64,000 nucleotides of DNA, taken from assembly GCA_020726505.1 (NCBI GenBank), contig JAHLEZ010000001.1, positions 4,774,001 through 4,838,000 on the forward strand, in the 5' to 3' direction. This document shows positions 42,456 through 54,066 of this stretch, one piece after another. The first letter of the stretch is position 1, and each line of letters starts with the position of its first letter. The notes beneath the pieces are model-generated. The model did not search any database. It worked only from the letters and a program-made list of their open reading frames with translations, and was not told where the DNA came from. Made by a program: the position numbers and the translations under genes. This DNA comes from Leptodontidium sp. MPI-SDFR-AT-0119. Lineage: Eukaryota; Ascomycota; Leotiomycetes; Helotiales; Leptodontidiaceae.

Positions 42456-45400
42456 ATGCAACCCAGCAGTGTTGGTCTTATTTCTCGCTCATCATCAGCA
42501 GCATTATCAATGGCTCAACAACCTACTATCTTCGATGACATGAACATTGCCGCCGGCTTGTTGACCGAGCCCAAGGACCCACGACACCGGTCTTCATTCA
42601 CCGGGATATCTTTTGTAGGCCTTGACAGCTCTGACAATCTACCGCAGCGATCAGATGGGCAACTCGGTGGACATCACGAAGGCAGGTCGCGAAGAGCTGT
42701 GCGCACCAGCAATACCTGGACTTCGTCGAGCGGCGACGTCTTATCTGACCTGGACGATGTGGACGATCGCACCGTATTTGTTCAAGAATACAATCGGTTG
42801 GCGAGAAAGGTACAGATCCTGCGAGCACAAGTGGATGAAAGCACTTTGCTGATCAGTGGTTACAGCATGGAGTACGACAAGTGGACCCCGAAGAGTTTGA
42901 TACATTCAATGTGGGTTTGCCCAGGACAACAATCAGCCGTGATTAATGTGGTATGACAGGATGACCTGATCAACGTCTCTGCGAAACCCGGAAGTTGGTT
43001 CTCTCGAAAGATCTTGAGGAAGACTTCCTCCTCCCAAAGCATCAAGTTCAAGCCCGAACGACACCTCAAGCACAAGCGTAGCATCAGTGATTTGTCTATT
43101 CGATTGAAAGCAAAGAAGGACAAATTGAAAGATAAGGACCTTCAAGAACTCGTTCGGCTCTGCGGATCAAGCCTCTTGTATCTGCCAACAGAATATGCAG
43201 CGGGAAGTTTGGCGGTACCAACATGCTTTCGTGCGACGGCGCAATATCTTGTTCAACACGGTAAGTCTGCTGTCTTGGCTGCACCGTACTTGCTAAACAC
43301 TTTGTAGCACCTTCTACCAGAGGAGTCTTTCGAGTACCAGGTTCTCAGAACGTCGTCGCAGCGCTGTACAATCACTACGGTTCCATGGATGAGGATGGCC
43401 AGGTTGTTTCAGGAACCGTACGATGTCCCACACTACCAGATCATATCAGATGTGACGTGCATGATGTCGCATCAGCATTTAAGAAATTCCTTTCTGGTCT
43501 CCCAGGCGGAATCCTAGGATCGTTGCAACTATTCAATGTCTTCATCTCAATACAAACCCAACTGCGTGGTGATCCGGAACTGACCAGGACGAAGCAAAGT
43601 AAAGTACGCGCGAGACTCATTGCCTTGGCAATCGCAACATTGAAGTCTCAATACCGACGTGAATTGATATGTGTGGTGTTTGGACTTCTCAGTATGATTG
43701 GTCGCACGGCAGAGATCGCACCAAGAGAGGATGATCGTGGACGGCCATTGCCAACATCCGACCTTATGGGCTACAGACCATTGGGGGTTGTCTTTGGTCC
43801 ACTTCTTGTGGGAGACTTGCTGGAGGATTACACTATGCGTATTGCGAACCCTCAAGGCGGATTGGTCTTACTCCCAATCAGCCCACCGAAATCCCGCAAA
43901 GAGAAGCACAAGAAGAGCAGAACTGGAGATGAAGGCACGGCCTTCAACACTCATGTGGACAAGATCAAGGTTGCCAACAGCATTACTGAGATGCTTATCA
44001 CCCACTGGCGCGATGTAGTCCGCCACATGAGAAATTTGAGCGCTCTGAAGATTGTTGTCACCACCAAGAGCGTAGCTGTCAGAGGGCCAAGGCAACCTAT
44101 GCTCAGACCTTCAGCATCTGAGTCTTTTGCTCTTCGAAAGCCTCCAGATTGGGACCAATTCAAATCTCCACTGCGGCGGCCGGAAAGAAGTGTTTCTCCT
44201 ACTCCAACCCGACGTAAGCTTTCTCACTCGAACTCAGTAGAATATTGATATTAACATGAACCAGGTGTGAACGGGCACGTTGAAAACGAAGCAGGAAATT
44301 CGACATTCCACCATGGAGATATGCTGGTGGTTAAGAAGCAAAGATCAAAGAATAAGCCACTGTCAAGTCACCGGCTGTCTGGGGGTCGATCTTTGAGCAT
44401 CCTCTCTCCAACTGCTGAAGAGAAGATCAAAGAAGAGCAGTCAGAATCGGTATATGGACAAGCAGCACATAACTCATCAGCCTGTCCAGATCCACCATGC
44501 ACTTCGGGTTCGCTGCGGCTCGCTTCAAGCCCCTTGAAAGAAGACGTCTACAGCCCTTCAAGCTCATCGAATGATGGTACTTTTCCATCTGGAATGATTC
44601 CCCTTCCAGACCATCTCGAAGAGCCTGCAGACCCAGAGTCGTTGGACAAAGAGAACAAGAACCCTCGGCCATCGGTGGCAACAGCCGTGCATGTCGAGTC
44701 ACCGAGGATGGAAGATCCATTTGGGCATGACAGCAAGCAGCAGCAGCAGCATTTCATGTCTACGCCTACCTTCTCCAGTGTCAATCCACCCAAAAGCTCG
44801 CGAAAGAAGACAAGACATTCAAAGGAATCCTCCAGCTCCACTGGGAAGGATAAATCGAACCGAGGTTCTGGTAGCCCCGCGAAGCTCCAAAAGAAGTCAC
44901 CAGCATCTGTGGAAAGAGGCAAGTCCAAGGATCAGAAAAAGTCGAAGCAGAATGGAGAATCTCCGAAGAATGAAACGCTTCAATCTCGAGACTACAATGC
45001 CGAGCTAAGCCAATTCGTGGCTGACTGGACTGCTCTTGACATGAGGAGAAAGGTTCTTCAAACTACAAAAAGTAAGAATGAGTTGCAAAACTTCAAGGCA
45101 GTGTTGGATGCTGAGCAATCAAATCTCGAAGCCCGGTATGAAGCTATCAAAGCAGACAAGGCGGCATCCGAAAGGAATCTAGCAATTTTGAAGGTTCAAC
45201 ACGAAGCCATCAAAGCGCAGAGCACAGCCGTAGAGAAGACGAATGCATCACCAGAGCCTAGCCACGAGAATGACCTGCCCCCAAGGAACCCTGCGAGGAT
45301 TTTGGGGAGTGCTGCTGTTCTCCGGGACAACAGTGACTCCAAGAAAAAGAAATACTCCAACGCAGACTTGGACACCCTTGAATCTGCATTGGAAGCTTCA

Positions 45401-48400
45401 CAACGAGAGCGACAGACTTTGGAATTAAGCCGCTCGGAGCTTGGGTCTGACTGGAAGGCCTTCTTTACCGAATGGGAACCAACGAATGCAGATCTGGATA
45501 CTGCAAATAGAGACGCTAAATTAAACACAGAGTATGCATCCCTTAAAAACAGGGCTCTAGCTCTGGACGCTGCTGAAGATGCCTCTCGAGCTAACGTCGA
45601 AGCCATCGTCGCTAGACTCTCTAGCCTGGATGAAACACGCCAAAGGCACCCAAACAGAGAACTATCTATTCAACCCTTGGGTGCAGTTGGTGGCAATAAA
45701 TCGTATATTTCGCCTTCCAAAGGGAAACAAAAATGCGATGAGTGGGATCACGGCTCTTCACATATCATGACACAACCCGGCGGCGATGTTGATGCCGATC
45801 AAAGGCATGCAGCTATTCAAACTCTTGCCTCGCATTCTGGAAACCAACAAGACTCTATCAAAACTGCCTTCGGAAGTTGCTACGCTGTGACACACACTCC
45901 AGAGGCCATTCGTGCAGAGCTGGGAGCTTTCAAAGCGGACGTTACGGCTTGGAAAACTAAGTGGAAGTCCTTCAACCAAGGCGAGCAAACGATCTCGAGC
46001 TCTGATAAAAGGCTTCGCGATGATGAAAAAGCAGCTCTAGATGCTAGATGGGATACACTGAAGGCCAGAATGGATGCGCAGATTGAAGTGGATGATACCA
46101 AGGAGCCACCAAAGTCATCTCCTTCCTTGCCATTCAAACACCTTGTTGGGGAGGCAGATCAGTCTCTTTCGGTTCCTTCACCCCCCAAACCTGGAATCAC
46201 AATTTCCAGAGCCTCTCCACATGATTTTGGGGAGGTCAGGCAAAAGAGCCCACGTAGAATTGGAGTAAGCGAGCCAGGACTCCTGCCTAGGGATCGCAGC
46301 CGCTCTCCACGACGAGTATCGAGATCATTGTATGAGGACCCGGGGCGCAGGAGAAATTTGCTTGATTTCTCAAAAGTTTCGAGAGACCCTTTGTCAAGAG
46401 TGTCCAGGGAGGAAGACGATGCTTCTTTGGCTGTGCTGGCACAGGCTTTGGACGCCGATGCTGACGACGATGTCCTGGAGACAATGCCAAAACAAGCCAG
46501 TACTGAGAAACTGTCAAATCCTGGGAGCGAGAGTCGGGTTACTCGTCCCACTTTACTAAGGGAGATCTCGACTATTGTCGAGAACGTGGATGGCCCCCCA
46601 TCGTTCAACACCAACGGTAGCAAGGACACCACCAGCGACGATGTTGCCCTCCAGTCAGATGTCCCCGAGGTCTCTGAACTAGAAAGGGCAACAGACAAAC
46701 CCATCGAGCAACCCAGCGAGATACAAGTTCCCAATTCAGACCAAGCTGCTACACCTTTCGACATTGGGATGATTCAACCCAATTTGGAGCCCGATTCTGC
46801 CGAATTGCCGCAAGAAATTGCAATTCCAAGCTCGGCCATGCAAATTCCTACTGAAAAGTCAGTCAACCCGGTCCGCAGATCGAACATCCCCATCAGTCCT
46901 ACCAATAAGCCAATTTCTGGAGATGCGAACGGAAAGAAAGCAGCTGGAAGCCCGAGTAAAATATCGGCCCTCGTAGCAAGATTTAATCAGGGAAAGCGAG
47001 ATCCCACATCCACATCTACATCCTCACCCACAACCTCTCCGGCAAAATCACCTACAAAGACCCCAACTCGGACGGTCCCTGGTTTGCAGGCTGATTCGGG
47101 AACTCCAAAGGATGGCATAGTGTCTCCTTACACAACCAACCCTGCCTCTTCGACAAGATCACAGAAATCGGAGAAAACACCGCAATCCATTCGAACTACC
47201 GCTGGTGGCGAAGCTCGTTCACTTTTAGGCCCAAAGTCTAGTCCGGTCAGAAAGCCAACTCCAAAGAGAATACTTAGAAACTCACTGTATGACTCAACTC
47301 CATTGCGACCTGTTTCACGGATTCCAGGTGCTAAAAGTCCGCGGTCGACTCCATCACCTACTAAAGCTCCGAATCCTTATGCCGTGTCACTTCGGTCAGT
47401 TCAGAAGAATACTGATGGGTCCCCTTCACGAGTTTCTTCCAGGCCTAGTGACGTTGTTCAAGACACCTGTGAGCTGGATGGAGCTGCAATTGAAGGGCAG
47501 AAGGCGTCTCCGTCAATGAATATAGAATCGGCAGTGATGGCGCCACCACCGCGCTTCGAGATAGACTCTCGGGACAGTGCGGAGGTTCACGTGAAAGAAT
47601 CCTCTGCATCGTCCTCCAGAACTGTTCGAGCTGTACGGAAATCAACCAAGGAAGTCAACACAAGAATTGAAAATGCTGCCGTGGAAGTGGATCAAGTCCA
47701 ACTGACACCCGTTGAAACATCTCATGTGCATGAAGGTCTTTCCAGCCTGCCGGTCTTTGATGGACCTCCAGGCGCTTCAAACATTGGACGAGTACTCCCC
47801 CGGTCTGACCCAGTGCCTGTGGCCCACCACCTACAACTGAAGCGCCCACCAACAACTGGTCCCGCGGACTCTGCAAATATGGGGTTGCCTTCTGCTAATC
47901 AAATCATAAGCCCACCTCCAGGTCGCAGTAGCTCTTTGTTATACAATCAAGTGAGGAATCTTCAGCGCCAACTTTCTGAAAAGACTGAGGAGATACAACA
48001 CCTAAAGCAGCAGCTTAGTGCTCGTGGTAATCTCGATATCGGAACTCTCAGCGAAGAGCTCAGGGAAACCAAAAGGGATCTTCAAAGCTGGAAGGCCAGA
48101 GCCGAAGTAGCTGAGAAGCAGCTCGAGATTCTGATGAAGATGCCCTCCAGAAGCAATTCACTCAAGCACACCCACAGCACCTCGTCAAGACGTTCAGATC
48201 ACCAAAACAGTTCCAGCGTCGATTTTAGAAAAGAGGAGGGTACCATGGCTGACAGGATTAGAAAGGCCTTGCATGGGATGGATGGTGCTGGAAGCCCAAA
48301 GAGATGGAATTCTGACGGGAGCACCGAAACCGTCATTCGAGATCTCAGAGAGGTTGTTACCGACAGCGAGTATAGTATGTGGGTGGAGCAAACGATGAAT

Positions 48401-48439
48401 GCGATTGACTCCGCAGACTCCGAAGAGAGGATCAGGTGA
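42456..48439 (+). CDS. Large Rho GTPase-activating protein
   Basis: Five exons, 42456-42809, 42866-42910, 42960-43260, 43308-44213 and 44265-48439, give 1926 aa. The 45-nt exon 2 codes HGVRQVDPEEFDTFN, joining RLARK to DDLINVSAKPGSWFSRKIL. The RhoGAP domain (about 215-450) has the arginine finger in TRGVFRVPGSQNV (Arg about 242), then LPDHIRCDVHDVASAFKKFL, MGYRPLGVVFGPLL and the closing helix VANSITEMLITHWRDVVRHM. The remaining 1400 residues are disordered Ser/Pro/Lys-rich sequence with coiled-coil stretches (about 790-850 and 1770-1830). It should switch off a Rho-family GTPase controlling polarity or wall synthesis; which one cannot be told. The single 4.2-kb last exon encodes nearly all of the tail. 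Confidence 0.92.
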
Positions 48440-48973
48440 TCATCAAGCTTGAGGTATGAAGGATATTCGTTGGTATTGGACAATGAAATGGGAGGTTATC
48501 ACTGTCGCTATTCTTATATTGTTGTTTGTATGATTTTTGCTTGTATCGTTTGTTGTGTATGGAAGTCCTTGGGTTGCTCCTAGTCTATTGTATGTTACTT
48601 TACAAAAAAGTCAGTGAATGGAAATGAGAGCCTTGTTGTTAAGTTCTGAAGTTTTGCTGCATCTTCTGCAGCACCCAATTCTAACAAGGCTGAATTTATG
48701 AGGTGAAGTCATCTCCCATTCTCACCCTATTGATATCTCGCAAGCGACAAGTTCCACATTGCTCTCTCTTTCCCCCCTCGCAGACTTGAATTTCCTTCGC
48801 CACCCCGGCTTCAAGTTGCCGCGATCAAGACACCCTCGATCTCTACCAGCTTCGCAACTCTACGCCGCAACCCTATTGCCTAGCAACCTGCCCTCGCTGG
48901 CAAGCCTACCTACATATACGAGGCCAGAATCGAGAACACAACAAGGTAGCCACAAGCAAGTCAACCCGCAACC
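48440..48973. other. Intergenic, promoter and leader of the next gene
   Basis: 534 bp; C/T-rich from about 48750. No additional gene seen. Confidence 0.45.
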
Positions 48974-49903
48974 ATGGCGCCTCGAAGCCTTGATTCCGAT
49001 CTCAGCAGCAACCACCATGTCGTTTTCAGCTCTACTCCTCCACCCCGAAGCAAGTTGAACAAGGGCTTTTTCAGCCTCGACAATCCAGGATTCGTCTTAG
49101 GTATGTCTCCCATCTCCTTCTTTTCGCCCCTTCTCAGGCGTTTCATCTTCCCTCACTTTTCGTTTCCTCGTAGTCACTCACTCCCATATGGATAACTCAC
49201 AGCTAACACCCCACCTCCACATACAGTCCTCTATAACTTCCTCTTCGCCCTCCCACTCGCCTACATCCTCACCCACCTCAACAAATCCATCATCTCCTGG
49301 ATCGGCTATGAGAAGATCATGCGCTGTCCCTCTGGCATCATCTTCTCGCGCCTACTCTTCGTAGCGCTGAACATGTGGCTCGTTGTTAGCTGGGGATTGC
49401 AGCTTGAGAAGGAGGCTAGGGATAGGAAGGGCAGGAGGCTGGAGAGTGTTAGGGAGGAGGTTGCTTGGTGGGAGGGGGAGGTGGAGAGGTTGGAGGGGGT
49501 TTTGGGTGGTGTGAGGGTATGTTGGATATTTTCTTTATCTTGGGTTCTGTTCTCTGTTGAGGGGGATTTGGTGGTTTGAGCTTGGTTATGGAGAAGGAGA
49601 AGTATATATGGACTGAAATAGGCTGACGTATTGACACAGCAACGAGAGGTTGAGGAGCAGCTCTTGCGCGAGAGTCCTTCCTCTGGCCCCAAGAACGGTT
49701 TCGGCTCCTCTTTCATGATGATCCATCCCAATGGTAGTCGTAGCGGCACTGTCTCGCCGAAGGCTGTTTCTTCCGCTGGTCACCAGGTTATTGAGGAGGC
49801 ATATGACTCTGAAGAGGAAGATGAGGGTGAGGATGAGGATAGTCGGTCTGAGGAGAGTAGTGAGGATGATGATGGGGATAGTGAGTGGAATGGAGTCGAT
49901 TGA
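48974..49903 (+). CDS. Conserved-looking two-TM membrane protein, 226 aa
   Basis: Three exons, 48974-49100, 49227-49516 and 49640-49903, close in phase. Two hydrophobic segments: VLYNFLFALPLAYILTHL (about 43-60) and FSRLLFVALNMWLVVSWGL (about 82-100), followed by a strongly charged helix (EKEARDRKGRRLESVREEVA), probably a coiled coil, and an acidic tail (EEDEGEDEDSRSEESSEDDD). Topology suggests an endomembrane protein with a long cytosolic tail. No family recognised. Both introns have GTATGT donors, so the model is good even though function is unknown. Confidence 0.75.
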
Positions 49904-50874
49904 ATCTGGAGGTTTGGAGGAAGGGAGACGGGGGGAGAGTCTACTCTTCAAGTTGTGCTGGAGACTTCAACACACGCTCAACTCACTGAGCAGCCTGTTT
50001 GGGCTTTTCGGTTTTGAATTGAGGCATCCTCAGAACTTGCCATGAGAGAGCATCCGAAGAGATGCGAGAGGTAGACTCTCTTTCTACAAATAGATAGAGA
50101 AATTAATTAGCCAACGACCAATCGGATACCGACTCAAAAGCGCAAAATGAACGTGATCTTTGATTTTCAACTCAATTCAGTCTATCAATCCCTATATTCT
50201 TCTGTTTAATCTAGAGGCTTAGCTAATGTCAAATGATCTCAATTGAGTCGTTTAATTTTTACTTGGACAAAGAGTGTCGGTTGCTGACGACGACCACTCG
50301 TATATTTCAACAAAGCAGCATGTGCAGTAACTGATAAAGACAAAAGACCATTGTCTTGCACATCACTTGCTAAGCTGTATCTCTTTTAACACACTTTTTT
50401 TGAGCACAGTAGCCTTTGTTCTGTTCTTACATATGGAGATTTAACATAATCGTGCTTTACAGACAGGTAATCTGAGCTTGTGATAGTTGGTATTTTGTCA
50501 ACAATGATGCCTGGAAATAATCTGCAAGAGTACTGCTGCTTCTTACATCAAGAGATTAATGCAGAAATATTGGAACCGGGAGTGCAGTGAGACTAAATTT
50601 TAACGAATCAGCTAGTAAACATAAGTTGTGAAAATAGGACACAGGCTTGGGGACTGGAAAGTTCCTTGAACAGTCCGTGATTGCTGTTTGCTATCCACGA
50701 AACAGAGAACTCTGGCTAAGACAATAATCTTAAAGAGACTATATAAAGGACGTGCAATACCTCCACAAAGACTTTTGTCTTCTTTGTCCGCAGCTATTCT
50801 GTCCTCTTTACCTGCATTACCTAACATAAAGCACGTAGCTCGGAATCTTTCAATCAGCAGTCTTTCTTCAGAAG
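49904..50874. other. AT-rich intergenic region at start of second accessory island
   Basis: 971 bp, clearly more AT-rich than the core. A small GTAGACTCTC-type inverted motif occurs near 49940 and 50072. No gene recognised. Confidence 0.4.
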
Positions 50875-51825
50875 ATGCCTGATGCCCAGGGAAAGCGGCG
50901 TGCAAGTTGTGGAAAGCAGCGCCTGAAGCAGATAGTGCGGAAAATTATCCAGAGATTTAGAGACTCTAAATTCAACTTGATCCAACGAAAACTTGACTCC
51001 ATCCAAGCCTACCATGACCTCCGCATTCGCCAGGTGGCAGGCTACCTTGCGGATCCGCGCCGCAACACCCGATGGGGCACACTCATCCCGCAAGCTATTG
51101 CAGAGCCCGCCCTATCACGGATTGAACCTGCTGCGAAGCGACCTCATAGCTTACGAAGACAACCAGGAGTTGAAAACCTGAGAAAAGCTCGCTTCGTGGA
51201 GGTGTTCAGTCCGACGCCATCTCTTCTCGAGAGAAGTGATCCTCCACCAGCCGATTTTATGCCACAGCACAGATTGTCGATTAGTCAGTCGGATCGGCAA
51301 GAGGCTGTCTCTACCTCTAAGCCTCTGCTTGTACCTGATAGCATTGTGCAGGGTCACAAACTGTCGTATGATGTTTCGGATCTACAGGAGGCACTCACTG
51401 CCTCCAAGCCCCTGACCAATGCTGGCGAAGACGCTCTTGACGACTTATACTTCAAGCTCACGGAGCATCTCCGCGAACCTGCTGATGAGACCGAATCCGT
51501 ACTTCCAGGCCGTATGTTTCCCAAACCCCGAAGACGTCCAGATTCTCCTTATCCAGGATATTGTTATCCAGAACCCTCTTATCCTGAGCGCTCGCAATCG
51601 CGACGAGCAGGAGGTGTCTTCGACGGAAAGGGTAGAGCCAGTATGGCCGCTGCTCGGGAAACTCTCTATAGACCTGTGAGCGACACCTCAAGAACCGGAC
51701 AGCTTTTTCGCATCGATTCCAGAGGTGAGTTTGTCTCAGTGGAGGAGGAAGAGGCCGCCGAGGAATATGTTGAGGAGACAGCTACCGAACGAAAAGTGAG
51801 ATTGGGTGAACTGGGCTGGATCTGA
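50875..51825 (+). CDS. Orphan protein with internal duplication, 316 aa
   Basis: Intronless ORF, no family recognised. N-terminus basic (KRRASCGKQRLKQIVRKIIQ). Two related segments follow each other: LSISQSDRQEAVSTSKPL (about 132-149) and LSYDVSDLQEALTASKPL (about 163-180). A Pro/Tyr-rich stretch (DSPYPGYCYPEPSYPERS, about 222-239) precedes an acidic C-terminus ending KVRLGELGWI. No signal peptide or TM. Codon structure and the duplicated motif argue that it is real. Confidence 0.6.
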   Translation: MPDAQGKRRASCGKQRLKQIVRKIIQRFRDSKFNLIQRKLDSIQAYHDLRIRQVAGYLADPRRNTRWGTLIPQAIAEPALSRIEPAAKRPHSLRRQPGVENLRKARFVEVFSPTPSLLERSDPPPADFMPQHRLSISQSDRQEAVSTSKPLLVPDSIVQGHKLSYDVSDLQEALTASKPLTNAGEDALDDLYFKLTEHLREPADETESVLPGRMFPKPRRRPDSPYPGYCYPEPSYPERSQSRRAGGVFDGKGRASMAAARETLYRPVSDTSRTGQLFRIDSRGEFVSVEEEEAAEEYVEETATERKVRLGELGWI

Positions 51826-52466
51826 GAGATTTATCTCTGAGTGAGGCGAGGTGGGAAAATAATACTAAAGAGACGAGTGGAAATTGTTATTGTATATAGT
51901 ATATAATTGGTGTATCAACTTTTACTTTTTTCTAACTAGGGAGCCGTAAATTAATTTACGACGCTTCTTTTTCACTTACTGCTTTAATAATCATGCTCTA
52001 TGCCTTTTCATGATATAATAGAATTCATCTGTCATTGCAGCCGCACAGTCTTTATTGTTTGTTTACCAAACCTCGCTTAGTTAATTAGCTTCCTTTCCTT
52101 ACCTCTGGGTCTGAAAAATCTTCCCGTTTTTTGAGGCTATGTGACAATACTCGGTGATTGATCTACCGGCGGTAGCGCTTAGGTGCCGCCGTATGACCGG
52201 CGCTCTTTGGGAGATATGACGCATAAGAATCCGTTTAGTCGAAGGGCGGTAAGCTAAGTTACAGTGCTCGCTAGTGCCTACTTCCGGAGCAACAACCAGA
52301 TGACGAGAGGCTCCGCATAGGATCAGTGGGTGACTAGACCACCCAGTAACTAAGCTTAATTATACTAGAGCCTGACTAGGTAATTAGGTACAGTATATAT
52401 ACCGCTAAAAGGTTAATTTCCAAGTACTCCCACAATCACGCGCCTTCAGCAACCAAGCCAGTATGC
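51826..52466. other. AT-rich intergenic region
   Basis: 641 bp with no gene; contains CCGGCGGTAGCG / GGTGCCGCCG short inverted pieces near 52166-52190, not resolved into an element. Confidence 0.4.
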
Positions 52467-52964
52467 ATGAAATCTCGATTGCAACCCAACCTTACAATCG
52501 ACACCGATAACATCATGGAGAAGTACTGGACCATTCTTCTCCCGAAACATAAGGTAGTCTCCGAAATCATCTACTATCTCGCATTATGGACCTTCTCAAC
52601 CCTCTTCGCATATTTCGTCTTCTTCATTTGTCTGGGCTGCACGGTAGAGGACCACCTTTCTAGGCGGTCGACGACAAAATCGCAAACTGTCAACTCTAAA
52701 GGACCTCTTTCTGGAAACTCCCACTCGATAAACAAATTATTGAGAGTGAATGAGAGGGATGAAAAGAAAATAGAAGCAGAGGAGGCTACATTGAAGACAT
52801 TTAGAGAGGTTTATAAAGATCGAGGGGTCGAGGATGCCTGTGTGCTGGATACGAGTGAGAGTGATGTAGATGAGAGGGATTCGCTTTTCAATCAGATGAA
52901 GGAGGAGTTGGGATATATTGGGCACCGGGGTCCGACTTGTGAGACAGACAATGAAGGGGGGTGA
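52467..52964 (+). CDS. Orphan single-TM protein with acidic tail (A), 165 aa
   Basis: One TM segment (IIYYLALWTFSTLFAYFVFF, about 35-54) after a short N-terminal part, then CLGC, a Ser/Thr-rich stretch and an acidic/charged tail (EKKIEAEEATLKTFREVYKD; ESDVDERDSLFNQMKEELG). No family recognised. Likely start is 52467 or the internal Met at 52515 (MEKYWTILLPKHK). It precedes a second single-TM orphan of the same layout. Confidence 0.5.
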   Translation: MKSRLQPNLTIDTDNIMEKYWTILLPKHKVVSEIIYYLALWTFSTLFAYFVFFICLGCTVEDHLSRRSTTKSQTVNSKGPLSGNSHSINKLLRVNERDEKKIEAEEATLKTFREVYKDRGVEDACVLDTSESDVDERDSLFNQMKEELGYIGHRGPTCETDNEGG

Positions 52965-53284
52965 GGGATGCGCAAAGGTTTGGCAAAGATCAAGAGCTGC
53001 TCGCTTAATTTAATGTGCGATTTTGTACGTTCATGAAAACTTCACTGTCGAGGGGGGCTTACGCCAAAAGGGATTTCTGTGCACTCCGGAGAGAGGCTCA
53101 AATTTTATCTCCTAGCTAACTCTTGAGAATGTGAACAGGGTAATAACCTATGTAACTAGACCCTAGCACTAGGCACTAGCCTCGAGTCGGTCCACCTTGC
53201 TTGGAGGTCGATTGAGACCAAGCGATTAAAATTAAATGCTGTCCTTGAAGCTCTTCCATCCTTCAAAAAAATAAAGAGCGTATA
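52965..53284. other. Intergenic between the two single-TM orphans
   Basis: 320 bp; nothing recognised. Confidence 0.4.
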
Positions 53285-53818
53285 ATGTTTTCACAATCCG
53301 ATATCCAATATCTCTTCGATCGAAAGTACAAATCATTCTCCATCCAAGCAAACATGTCTCCAGTACCCGATGCCGCGACGGATCTCCTCCCACCAATCCG
53401 CGACGAAGTCAAAATGCTGCTGAAACGCATCATAAGAGAAATACTCCTCCCAAATCTGGGGATTATCCAAGCTTTCATCATATTCAGTATGGTATTTATC
53501 ACAATATTCTATATATCAATAATCGAGGGTCGAAGGCAAGGCAAGCTCGCCCTCCTAAGAAGTTTAGAAGGGATGGACGAGTTTGAAATACTGGACGAGA
53601 TCGAGCACTTATGCTGGATGAAGAATGTGCCTCTGGGAACTTTTCATACGAATGATTCTAATAGGGGCCCGTATGAGAGGTACGGAACTGACTCTGGGTA
53701 TGAGGGGGAGAGTGATACGGAGAGCGAGGATAGTGACCACGAGGAGAATTCGAGATCACCAGAGGATTTCGAGGAGAGCGAGACTGTATTTGTGGATTAT
53801 TTGAATACGCCTGACTAG
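53285..53818 (+). CDS. Orphan single-TM protein with acidic tail (B), 177 aa
   Basis: One TM segment (IIQAFIIFSMVFITIFYISI, about 60-79), followed by a basic stop-transfer (EGRRQGK) and a long acidic tail (GESDTESEDSDHEENSRSPE). No family recognised. Same order of parts and similar size as the orphan 300 bp upstream, though alignable identity outside that layout is weak, so common descent is not shown. Intronless. Confidence 0.5.
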   Translation: MFSQSDIQYLFDRKYKSFSIQANMSPVPDAATDLLPPIRDEVKMLLKRIIREILLPNLGIIQAFIIFSMVFITIFYISIIEGRRQGKLALLRSLEGMDEFEILDEIEHLCWMKNVPLGTFHTNDSNRGPYERYGTDSGYEGESDTESEDSDHEENSRSPEDFEESETVFVDYLNTPD

Positions 53819-54066
53819 ATTGCCAAGTCGTTCGTATAGGGGGTATAGATTTATCAGTTTCAGATCAAGTTTGCTTTCTCCTTTCTGGATATTCGAAGCT
53901 TTCATCCCTATCATTCGAGGAAACCCTCAGGCCAAGATTGACACCACGCTCCTTTCAAATCATGTGCAAAGAGTGCACCAAAACGCCGTCCTATCCAACT
54001 CCGACCATGCAGCACAAATGGATATCATTACAAATTCTCTAAACAGTAGCATAAAGGTGCTTAAAG

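Noticed and set aside
42811..42955. Continuing RhoGAP exon 1 through the open frame to 42956
   Set aside because: Ends in a stop and lacks family similarity; splicing out two short introns recovers the 15-residue exon HGVRQVDPEEFDTFN and closes all phases.
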